DNA from: Sphingobacteriaceae bacterium
Lineage (GTDB): Bacteria; Bacteroidota; Bacteroidia; Sphingobacteriales; Sphingobacteriaceae
Reading direction: 5' to 3'
Length of the DNA stretch: 47,303 bases
Assembly (NCBI GenBank): GCA_947459195.1
Contig: CANHCS010000008.1
Coordinates: 1-47,303 of the forward strand
Shown here: positions 24,402 through 32,036 of the stretch, piece after piece
How the letters are laid out: each line of letters opens with the position of its first letter
Position numbering within the stretch: the stretch's first letter is position 1
Position numbers and translations under genes: made by a program
The notes under the pieces: generated by a model
Seen by the model: the letters and a program-made list of their open reading frames with translations, nothing else
Databases searched by the model: none
What the model was told of the DNA's origin: nothing

Positions 24402-26318
24402 TTAACTCACCCTTTTCAAATCAATGATCTTGGTTTGATCGGTCTCCTGATCCAATTCTTCAAAAACCGAGTTGTTACTTAAAAATTCGGGTACCAGTTC
24501 TTTCATCTTCGCTACCAATTGCATATTGGCATTGGCGGCTTGTGCCAGGGTAAAAAGCTGTTCAAAATGCTTTTTGATTTGGTTGATTTCCTGATTCCGG
24601 ACACTGGCAATGAGAATTTTATCGTGATAGGTGGGCAGCGTATTTTCGGCATCGTTTAGCAATTCTTCGAAAAGCTTTTCACCCGGGCGTAAACCGGTAA
24701 ATTCAATTTTGATATCTATTTCGGGAATTAAACCATAGAGGCGGATCATCTTTTTAGCCAATTCAATAATGGTAACCGGCTCGCCCATGTCGAATACAAA
24801 GATCTCTCCCCCATCGCCCATGGAACCGGCTTCTAACACCAATTGACAGGCCTCGGGAATGGTCATAAAAAAGCGGGTGATTTGAGGGTGGGTCACCGTC
24901 AGCGGTCCGCCCTTTTCAATTTGTTCTTTGAAACGGTGCAAGACAGAACCATTGGAACCCAATACATTGCCAAAACGGGTGGTAATGAATTTGGTCTTTT
25001 TTTGGCGGTGGTGCAGGTGCTGTATATAGGTTTCGGCCAGGCGTTTGGAGGCACCCATCACATTGGTGGGATTAACTGCCTTATCGGTAGAGATCATCAC
25101 AAAACGTTCTACGCCATATTGTACTGATAAATCTGCGACGATTTGGCTACCCCATACATTGGTAAGGATGGCTTCTGAGGGGCAAAGCTCCATCATGGGC
25201 ACATGCTTATAGGCCGCCGCATGGTAAACATATTGAGGCTGATAAGTCTGGAATATCTCCTCCATCCGAGCCTGGTTGCGTACATCGGCCAGGCAAGGTA
25301 TGCAGGCTACCTGATGCTTCATTTCGGCCAGATCGAGTTCTAATTGATGCAGGGGCGTTTCGGCCTGATCGCACAAAATGATTTTAGCCGGCTCGTATTT
25401 GAGAAATTGTTGCACGATCTCCGATCCGATAGAACCCGCCGCCCCGGTCACCAGGACGGTTTTACGAGCCAACTGTGTATTCAATAGATCATTATTGATT
25501 TGAATGGGTTCGCGTTCAAGCAGGCTTTCAATTTTAATGGCCTGCAACTGACGGGTGGAAAATTCGCCATTCATCCATTTACTCATAGGTGGTACGCTGA
25601 GCACTTTGATACCCAGGTCCAGACACAGATCGATGAGGGCATTTCTTTTAGAGATGGGCAGCTTAAAAATAGCGATGATCAATTCATCCACCTCGTTCTC
25701 TTTGGTCAACTTAGCTAGGGCTGATGAATGATAAATCGGCACCCCATCTACCACTTTGCCTGCTTTTTTGGGATTATCGTCTAAAAAAGCCAGGATGGAT
25801 ACATTGGATTTGGCATCGTGGGCTAAGACCCGACGGGTGGCAAAACCTGCTTCGCCAGCACCATAAATGATCACTTGTTTGCGATCGAGCTTATAATTAC
25901 GTGAATAGGCAAATGTAAATTTGATGAGCAAACGGTAAGCCATCAAAAAACTAAAACTGAAAAGTGCATTTAAACTTAACTGCAGGTAAGAGGCCTTTAC
26001 CTGTAGGAAAGCCATTTGGAAAGAAAAAAAGTTGAGCAAGCTCAGGATGACACCCGAAACCGCTACTGCTTTGAAAATGCGCAGGGCATCTTGTTCGCCC
26101 GTGTAGCGGATGATGCCGGCATAGGTTTTAAACTGGTAAAATACCAAGGCATTGACCAGGATAAAAATGAAGGCCTCTCCCAAAAAATCGACAAAACCAA
26201 TGGCCAAAAGGGAAAATTTATGGTATAGCAGGTATAAGAAAAGATAGGCGAATAAACAGATAGCGAGGTCTATGCTGAATATAAGCCATCGGGGTACGAT
26301 GTTAATTTTTTGAAACAT
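24402..26318 (-). CDS. CapD/FlaA1/PglF-type UDP-N-acetylhexosamine 4,6-dehydratase
   Basis: 638 residues. Four N-terminal membrane helices (about 10-120), a first Rossmann-like domain (IIYGAGEAGFATRRVL), then the catalytic extended SDR domain starting VLVTGAAGSIGSEIVQQF near residue 285. The active-site segment STDKAVNPTNVMGASKR has the M-x-x-x-K form typical of this family. It converts UDP-GlcNAc to a UDP-4-keto-6-deoxy sugar, as WbpM and PglF do, or a C5 epimer. Together with the DegT and PglC-like enzymes at the far end of the locus it could supply the first sugar. Its G+C content resembles the export genes upstream, not the serotype genes downstream. Confidence 0.92.
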   Translation of the reverse strand: MFQKINIVPRWLIFSIDLAICLFAYLFLYLLYHKFSLLAIGFVDFLGEAFIFILVNALVFYQFKTYAGIIRYTGEQDALRIFKAVAVSGVILSLLNFFSFQMAFLQVKASYLQLSLNALFSFSFLMAYRLLIKFTFAYSRNYKLDRKQVIIYGAGEAGFATRRVLAHDAKSNVSILAFLDDNPKKAGKVVDGVPIYHSSALAKLTKENEVDELIIAIFKLPISKRNALIDLCLDLGIKVLSVPPMSKWMNGEFSTRQLQAIKIESLLEREPIQINNDLLNTQLARKTVLVTGAAGSIGSEIVQQFLKYEPAKIILCDQAETPLHQLELDLAEMKHQVACIPCLADVRNQARMEEIFQTYQPQYVYHAAAYKHVPMMELCPSEAILTNVWGSQIVADLSVQYGVERFVMISTDKAVNPTNVMGASKRLAETYIQHLHHRQKKTKFITTRFGNVLGSNGSVLHRFKEQIEKGGPLTVTHPQITRFFMTIPEACQLVLEAGSMGDGGEIFVFDMGEPVTIIELAKKMIRLYGLIPEIDIKIEFTGLRPGEKLFEELLNDAENTLPTYHDKILIASVRNQEINQIKKHFEQLFTLAQAANANMQLVAKMKELVPEFLSNNSVFEELDQETDQTKIIDLKRVS

Positions 26319-26359
26319 GTTTCTTTGGTTTGGTGATGTGGTTTGTGATGTGTAGGTTT

Positions 26360-27445
26360 TTAGTTCAATAGGCTACCCAATATTTTTTTAGCTAAAAGGT
26401 ACAATACAGTTAAAAATCCTGCCAAGAGAGCCCCGATGATGATTCCCTTCAATTTCCCCAATTGCTCTTTTGCGAGCGGCAATACCGGCTTATCGATGAC
26501 TTGGATCAATGGTGTTTCTCTTCTCAAAGCCAATTTGGCCAGTTCCAGGTTTTTTACCAATTCAGTCAAAATAGCAGTATTGGCCTGCACATCTACCTGG
26601 CGCTGCTGCGAAGGTACCCTTAACACCTGCATGGCCGGGTTTAAATTGGGGTTGGCATCATTGGCGGAGGCGACTCCTCCAATGGCCATATTTAATCGCT
26701 GACGGACAGAATCAGCTTGATGTTGCAATATTGCCACGTTTCTGGCTGATTTCTGTGTTTTGGTTTCTACATAAAAACGGGAGACCTGAGCAACCAAAGC
26801 CTCGGCAAAATGCTTGGCAAATAATTCATTTTCTGATTTGACCTCTACTTTAATGATGCTCAGTTTCTTATCTACTTTGGCTACCGATAAGAAATTCTTG
26901 ACCAGATTTTGGTGGATATTTTTCAAAATACTGTCCTGTGCTCTGTTAAATTGAGCCGGATTGGCATTGACCGGGAATTGCAATTGGGCCAGCTCCGGTT
27001 TTTTTGCCCAGGATGCTCTGAAATCATTGAACTGAATGTAGTATTCCAACAAACTGGTGGTTTTACCCTTGATTTGAACAGGGCTCAATAAGGCTTGCTG
27101 TACCATGGAGCGGGATTTCATCAATTCCAACAAATTATCGCCTGCAAAGGCACCTCCGCCAGTACCGCCACCGATGTCTAAACCAAACTGAGAGGCCAAA
27201 CTGAGTGCACCACCTAATCCGCCAGATTTTTCGTCTTCTAAAACAAAAGCATACTCGGCTTTGTAAACCGGCTTTTTAACGAAGGCATAGATGAGGCCCA
27301 GGGTCGCTCCCAATAGTCCGGCAAAGAGGATTATTTTCCAATAGCCCAGCAGGTATTGGTAAAACTCTCCGATTTTTTGAAGGAGTTCTTTCAAAGAAAT
27401 TTCGTCGTCGGCCAATTGGGGTGTTTGATTGTTTAGCTGATCCAT
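26360..27445 (-). CDS. Wzz/GNVR-type chain-length determinant protein
   Basis: 361 residues from the ATG at 27445; a GTG at 27451 abuts the previous stop and is less likely. Architecture is that of polysaccharide co-polymerases: cytoplasmic N-terminus, membrane helix (about 34-56), a large periplasmic domain with coiled-coil character and a GGGTGGG-rich loop near residue 95, and a second helix close to the C-terminus (about 333-355) preceded by VIDKPVLPL, the proline-rich signature. There is no fused tyrosine kinase domain and no Wzc gene nearby. It sets chain length and connects polymerase with the Wza-type export channel encoded immediately upstream. Confidence 0.92.
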   Translation of the reverse strand: MDQLNNQTPQLADDEISLKELLQKIGEFYQYLLGYWKIILFAGLLGATLGLIYAFVKKPVYKAEYAFVLEDEKSGGLGGALSLASQFGLDIGGGTGGGAFAGDNLLELMKSRSMVQQALLSPVQIKGKTTSLLEYYIQFNDFRASWAKKPELAQLQFPVNANPAQFNRAQDSILKNIHQNLVKNFLSVAKVDKKLSIIKVEVKSENELFAKHFAEALVAQVSRFYVETKTQKSARNVAILQHQADSVRQRLNMAIGGVASANDANPNLNPAMQVLRVPSQQRQVDVQANTAILTELVKNLELAKLALRRETPLIQVIDKPVLPLAKEQLGKLKGIIIGALLAGFLTVLYLLAKKILGSLLN

Positions 27446-27451
27446 GAGCAC

Positions 27452-29968
27452 TTAATTGCTTAAATTGATGATACCAAGGATGATTGCTCCCAAAGAAGCG
27501 ATACCGGAGGTGAGACCCAGTAGTTCTTGAGCACTTAATTTATTACGTTCGGCACGGGCGGGTACAAATATTTCGGCACCGGGCCCTACTTTGGGATAGA
27601 AATTCAACAAGAAAAACCGACGGACACTTTTTACGGATCCATTTGCCTGGATGACATAAGAGCGTTTAAGTTTTGCTTTCTCGCTGATGCCCCCTGCTTC
27701 GGAGACATAGGTTTTGAGACTCTTTCCGGAACGATAGACTACCGTTAATGGAGAAAGTACCTCACCTCCTACTTTAACCGTTTGTAGTTTTTTAGGCACA
27801 CTGATGGTATCGCCGGCTTCGAGGATCAAATCAAAATTGGAACCGGGTCTATTCAAAATTTTTGTTAATTGTATACCCACGGCAATATTCAATGCTTTTT
27901 CTTCGGCTAAATCTATCTGGGTGGTGTCGTTTATTTTTTTCTGTAAACGCTTTTGCAGGGTTAATTTGTTAGACGCCTCTTCGTCGGTATCGTATTTGTC
28001 ATTTTTAGCAGAAGCTTGATCACCCGGGCGTTTCAAAGAAGCGCCCTGCGGATAAGCCAATTCGCTCAATCCACCTGCACGGGCAATGATGTCTGATATC
28101 CGCTCGTCTTTACGGCTCAAGGCATAAGCACCTGGATATTTCACTTCTCCTTTGATCACCACTTGGCGCTGTTCCTCAAAACCGGGTGCATTGCGCACCG
28201 AAATGATGTCAAATGGCTTTAGGCTGAATTGCGATTTACTGAATTTAAGTTGTGGGTCTACATCGATCAAAAATATTTCAGCGGTTTTAGCAGACTTGGT
28301 ATCGTCTTCGTTTTTAACCCGACGGGCTACTTCAATCCGCTTCGCAAATCCGGATTCGGTAAAACCACCCGCCTGGATGATGGCATCTTCTAAAGCCATG
28401 TTTTCAGCGAATTTTAATTCGCCAGGCGTACGAACGGCTCCGTCGATGCTGATTTTGTATGCATCTCTCAAATCAAAAATGGAAGCAATTTGAATCTGGT
28501 CTTCTCTTTTGAGCAGGATATCATCGGCACCACCGTTTAAGACCTTACTTAGGTCGAAGGAGATTAATTCGAAGGTATTATCGGATTTTAAACGGGTTAT
28601 GTAAGCCCTTTGGGTATAGGCGTCTTCTGTTAAACCTGCTGCTTTTTGCAGCAACTGACTGATGCTGAGGCCTTGAGTTAAGGCATACTCTCCGGGACGG
28701 AACACAGCGCCTTTGATGCTCACCCGGTTCTCGAAACGTTCTAAAATGGGTTCTACATAAAATTTATCGCCCATTTGTGGCTGGTAATTTTGAAAGTCTT
28801 CCGCAGCCACATCGTTCATGCGGCGCTCCTTATCGGTATTTTGCAAGACCTTGATGCGGGCGGTATAAGCCGACTCTGTAAATCCACCGGCAAAATCAAT
28901 TAATTGGGCTAGAGATTCGCCATTCAGCATTTCGAAAATGGCTGGTCGTTTTACTTCTCCCACAAATTCAACCCTTTGTTGGTAAGGCGGAATGCGGATG
29001 ATGTCCTGATCTTGCAGGCGGATATTGTTGGATTGGTCGCCACGTAGCAAGAAATCGTAGACATCGAGCTTACGAATGATTTTATTGTTACGAATAATTT
29101 CGATTTGACGGAGTGAACCGTTCTCTGAAGGTCCGCCGGCTGCGTACAAGGCATTGAATGCGGTGGCCAGAGAAGGTAACGTAAAGGATCCCGGCTTGAT
29201 TGCTTCGCCTAAAACGGTTACTTTGATGCTGCGGATGTTGCCAATGGCCACAGAAACTTGTGTGCCTCCCGAACCAATAGCAGGGTATATTTTAGCCAAA
29301 CGCGATTTGATGCGGGCGGTGGCGGCTTCTACCGTCAATCCGCTAACGGGGATTAAACCGACAAATTCTACTTTGATCTTCCCTTCGGGACTTACCGGCA
29401 AGGTATAACTGGCCTCGTTGTATCCGGTTAATTCGAGCGCAACTTCATCGTCGGGCCCCAGGATGTAATTGGCTGGGGTGGCAATGCGCAAGTTGGGTTC
29501 GAAAGTAAGGTTGTTGTTTTTAAAGAGCGAGGCACCGAAGATTTTTGTTTTCAATTCTAATAAGGCTTTTTCGGCTTCGGTTTCGGGATTCATCATGGAA
29601 TCTTGTTCCGCGTTCAAAGGAGCTTTACGTGAGGCATTGATTTTTGGTGCATTTGGCATGGAAGCCATTTTTTCATCGGCTATTTTATTTTGTTTCGTTT
29701 CCTGGTTCTTTAACTGATCTACCCGGATACGCAATTTCTGTACTTCTTCCCTACTCATTCCCCTGGCCAATGCCACTTGCTCTAATTGGGCATCACTCAA
29801 GCCGGTAGATTCTACCTGTTTGATGAAAGCCTTGATTTGAGCATCACTCAGTTCATTTACTTTGACATTGCTCAAGTTTTGAGGGTTAACAGACTGGGCA
29901 CTGGCAGTGCCAATTGCCAAGATCAAGCAGCAAACAAGAGCATAAAATTTGAAGGAATATTTGTTCAT
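27452..29968 (-). CDS. Polysaccharide export protein, Wza family with multiple SLBB domains
   Basis: 838 residues from the ATG at 29968 (MNKYSFKFYALVCCLILAIG, signal peptide cleaved after ASA); a start five codons further up has no family support. An N-terminal acidic region, probably coiled coil (about 25-110), is followed by the polysaccharide export domain (NYILGPDDEVALELTGYNEA) and then about six SLBB domains, each recognisable by G-x-V-x-x-P-G or A-G-G-x-x-x-x-A segments. Near the C-terminus a hydrophobic stretch (LLGLTSGIASLGAIILGIIN) could be the outer-membrane helix of the octameric channel. It is nearly twice the length of E. coli Wza, as usual in Bacteroidota. Second gene of the locus. 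Confidence 0.93.
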   Translation of the reverse strand: MNKYSFKFYALVCCLILAIGTASAQSVNPQNLSNVKVNELSDAQIKAFIKQVESTGLSDAQLEQVALARGMSREEVQKLRIRVDQLKNQETKQNKIADEKMASMPNAPKINASRKAPLNAEQDSMMNPETEAEKALLELKTKIFGASLFKNNNLTFEPNLRIATPANYILGPDDEVALELTGYNEASYTLPVSPEGKIKVEFVGLIPVSGLTVEAATARIKSRLAKIYPAIGSGGTQVSVAIGNIRSIKVTVLGEAIKPGSFTLPSLATAFNALYAAGGPSENGSLRQIEIIRNNKIIRKLDVYDFLLRGDQSNNIRLQDQDIIRIPPYQQRVEFVGEVKRPAIFEMLNGESLAQLIDFAGGFTESAYTARIKVLQNTDKERRMNDVAAEDFQNYQPQMGDKFYVEPILERFENRVSIKGAVFRPGEYALTQGLSISQLLQKAAGLTEDAYTQRAYITRLKSDNTFELISFDLSKVLNGGADDILLKREDQIQIASIFDLRDAYKISIDGAVRTPGELKFAENMALEDAIIQAGGFTESGFAKRIEVARRVKNEDDTKSAKTAEIFLIDVDPQLKFSKSQFSLKPFDIISVRNAPGFEEQRQVVIKGEVKYPGAYALSRKDERISDIIARAGGLSELAYPQGASLKRPGDQASAKNDKYDTDEEASNKLTLQKRLQKKINDTTQIDLAEEKALNIAVGIQLTKILNRPGSNFDLILEAGDTISVPKKLQTVKVGGEVLSPLTVVYRSGKSLKTYVSEAGGISEKAKLKRSYVIQANGSVKSVRRFFLLNFYPKVGPGAEIFVPARAERNKLSAQELLGLTSGIASLGAIILGIINLSN

Positions 29969-29992
29969 TTCGTTTAGATACAATTGGGTTTT

Positions 29993-30508
29993 CTATAGTA
30001 TTTCTAAAGCGGAGGCTTTGACCGTAGCTGTTAAAGTCAAGGACAGAGAGGGAATCTCAACCTCTACTTGATTGCCTTTGAAAGCAATTACTTGGGCTTC
30101 AGTATTCATCAATGGGCCGGCTATGATGCGTACTTTATCGTTTAATTTAATTTTATTGGCTCTGACTTGCACATTTTCATGTTCGTTCATGAACCGTTTA
30201 ATTAATTCTATTTCTTCGTTGGGGATGGCTGCCGGTTTGCCCAGCCAATACACATAATTTAATACGCCATCCACTTCTTTCACCTGCCATTTGCGATCTT
30301 CTGCTACTCTGACAAAAACATAGGAGCTAAATAAGGGCTCCATTACCACTTTTTTACGGTCGCTCCATTGGCGCACCACCCGATTCAAAGGGCAATAATG
30401 TTCAATTCCGCGTTTGAGCATCAACTCAGCAACTTTCTTTTCCCAGCGTGGTTTGGTGTAAACCGCATACCAAGAAGCCTGATTTTCAGCAAGTAAAGGT
30501 TTAGACAT
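29993..30508 (-). CDS. UpxY/RfaH-like NusG-paralogue transcription antiterminator
   Basis: 171 residues: an NGN domain beginning SWYAVYTKPRWEKKVAELML (12-31) with CPLNRVVRQWSDRKK and PLFSSYVFVR, then a KOW domain (about 119-171, KLNDKVRIIAGPLMNTEAQV). It is a specialised NusG paralogue. In Bacteroides fragilis such UpxY proteins head each capsule operon and let RNA polymerase read through early stops in that operon. As first gene of a 26-kb same-strand locus that contains an internal terminator-like hairpin, it very likely plays this part here. It is preceded by a leader and intergenic region of more than 400 bases without genes. Confidence 0.92.
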   Translation of the reverse strand: MSKPLLAENQASWYAVYTKPRWEKKVAELMLKRGIEHYCPLNRVVRQWSDRKKVVMEPLFSSYVFVRVAEDRKWQVKEVDGVLNYVYWLGKPAAIPNEEIELIKRFMNEHENVQVRANKIKLNDKVRIIAGPLMNTEAQVIAFKGNQVEVEIPSLSLTLTATVKASALEIL

Positions 30509-30963
30509 CTAAGCGAATTTAATAATAATAGCTGATAATATCTATGTATAAGTCCAAAGCTTCGCTATCCTGAGTCACAGTTGATACCTTGCGGGTGTCT
30601 GCAACCAAGCCAATTTTTGATCGTTTTAGATCTGACAGGTTCAATATGGTATTCGAAAAAATGGTTGTTGATTTCGAAAAAGCGGAAACAGACTATAAAT
30701 TTTATCTCATTTCCACAGTTCCAAAAATATGAATTTTAGAAGACAATAGCATGACAAATAAGTGAATTTATGTGATTCACTGAATATAGTGTATTATGAG
30801 CATTTATAACTGATTATTATACAAGTGCTTGGAGATAATCTATCCATTCGAATTTTTTATCCACATTTTACTATCGAATCAAAAAGGCTCCTCTTTTAAA
30901 TCCATGAAATATAAAGATCATCGCTGATTTATTGAGAGTAATAGATTGTTTGGGGATACAAAA
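30509..30963 (-). promoter_or_regulatory. Leader and promoter region of the polysaccharide locus
   Basis: No gene is visible in these 455 bases. On the minus strand a -7-like box TATTTTTG lies at 30729-30722, giving a possible leader of about 200 bases before the antiterminator gene; no TTG lies at the usual -33 distance. Upstream, an inverted repeat AGTGAAT-N7-ATTCACT (30761-30781) overlaps the region where -33 contacts would be and may be an operator. UpxY-type operons normally have such long leaders, where the antiterminator loads. No inverted repeats flanking an invertible promoter were seen. Confidence 0.4.
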
Positions 30964-30997
30964 TAAAAAAAGCCAGCCCTTTAAAGGGCATGGCTTT
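30964..30997 (-). terminator. Intrinsic terminator of the DUF4142 gene
   Basis: On the minus strand AAAGCCA pairs with TGGCTTT (30997-30991 with 30975-30969), enclosing the perfect palindrome GCCCTTTAAAGGGC (30976-30989), and is followed by a run of T residues. It ends the transcript of the DUF4142 gene 45 bases after its stop codon and separates it from the polysaccharide locus. Confidence 0.85.
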
Positions 30998-31041
30998 CCA
31001 GCTCATTCGATGTACGAATTTGCTGCGATTGGTACGATGAA

Positions 31042-31605
31042 TTATCTCCCTCCTATGGCTGTTCTGATCATTTTAACCGAGTCTAAATGCGCTCTTAACA
31101 GTGGTAAGGTTTTGGCGGCGAAGGTTTGTATGTCGCTGTCCTTGTGATTTTCAGAGGCATCTTCAAAGTCTTCGATGGCTTCTCGGTGCTCTTTTTCCAT
31201 CATTTCCATTAGACGTTTGTCGAATGCTTTAGCGCTTAATCTTTTGAGCTCGGCCAGGTGGTCTTGGTGATCAGGATCTAAGACTCCGGGCAGGGTGAGC
31301 TGTTTTTTTGCTCCCAAGCTCCTGATTTCTTCGTTGAGCTTGCTGTGCTCATCTCGTAATAATTTTGCGAAGTTTCTAACCCGGGCATATTGTGCCTTTT
31401 CTTCAGCCAATTTAGCCATTTCCATTGCCCAGATACCGCTGGAAGCAGCTTCCACCAGAAAATCAGCTTGTTCTTCGGAGGAAACTTCTTTGTTTTCGTT
31501 GGTTTCTTTGGCAGTTTCTGTACTGTCTTTACGGGCGGCATTTCTGCATTGAGTTAAGCCCAAGGCCACAAAGGCTAAGATGAGGTATACGCTGTATTTT
31601 TTCAT
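31042..31605 (-). CDS. DUF4142 ferritin-like envelope protein, probable lipoprotein
   Basis: 187 residues. The N-terminus MKKYSVYLILAFVALGLTQC has the shape of a lipoprotein signal with Cys20, although Gln before the Cys is unusual. A charged linker (21-46) leads into a DUF4142 domain of long helices: EEQADFLVEAASSGIWAMEMAKLAEEKA, then FAKLLRDEHSKLNEEI and MEKEHREAIEDFEDAS, with the spaced Glu and His residues typical of this ferritin-like family. Members are periplasmic and often stress-linked; metal binding is suspected but not established here. Monocistronic, with its own terminator. Confidence 0.87.
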   Translation of the reverse strand: MKKYSVYLILAFVALGLTQCRNAARKDSTETAKETNENKEVSSEEQADFLVEAASSGIWAMEMAKLAEEKAQYARVRNFAKLLRDEHSKLNEEIRSLGAKKQLTLPGVLDPDHQDHLAELKRLSAKAFDKRLMEMMEKEHREAIEDFEDASENHKDSDIQTFAAKTLPLLRAHLDSVKMIRTAIGGR

Positions 31606-31730
31606 TTTATAATTTTTTTAATGATGTTCTAATAGCTAACACCTGAGCCGCCTACATGTTTTTATTTTTTAAAATCGGCCCGAATTCATTTTATAATGCC
31701 TACCTTGCAGGCAATTAATAATAATAAATA

Positions 31731-31928
31731 ATGCAAAAATTAGGTACAGTAAAGTTTTTTAATGAAACTAAAGGTTTCGGATTCATTGTTCCGGAATCAG
31801 GCGAAGGTGACATCTTTGTGCACACTACAGGTTTAATTGACCAAATTCGTGAGAATGATAAGGTTGAATACGAAGTGGAAAATGGCAAAAAAGGCCTTAA
31901 TGCCGTAAATGTGAAAGTTGTTGGTTAA
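31731..31928 (+). CDS. Cold-shock domain protein, CspA family
   Basis: 65 residues, one cold-shock OB fold: GTVKFFNETKGFGFI contains RNP1 (KGFGFI, 14-19) and DIFVH (30-34) is RNP2. It binds single-stranded nucleic acid, melts RNA structure and usually helps translation in the cold or after stress. It has a strong terminator directly downstream and a small inverted repeat, TGCCT/AGGCA, about 20-35 bases before the ATG, in the presumed leader. Monocistronic. Confidence 0.95.
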   Translation: MQKLGTVKFFNETKGFGFIVPESGEGDIFVHTTGLIDQIRENDKVEYEVENGKKGLNAVNVKVVG

Positions 31929-31946
31929 TAACAATATACATTTTTC

Positions 31947-31977
31947 AAACCCTCTCCCTCACCGGAGGGGGTTTTTT
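31947..31977 (+). terminator. Intrinsic terminator of the cold-shock gene
   Basis: CCCTCTCC pairs with GGAGGGGG (one G-T pair) around a six-base loop, followed by TTTTTT. It lies 22 bases after the stop codon. Confidence 0.88.
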
Positions 31978-32036
31978 GTTTCTAAGATTTGCCAAGAGTA
32001 ATTTTATTCCTAATTTGCTGATGGCCCCTCTTTAAA

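Noticed and set aside
30509-30963. Invertible promoter of the B. fragilis capsule type
   Set aside because: No pair of long inverted repeats flanks the promoter region, and no invertase gene is in the window; only one 7-bp inverted repeat was found.
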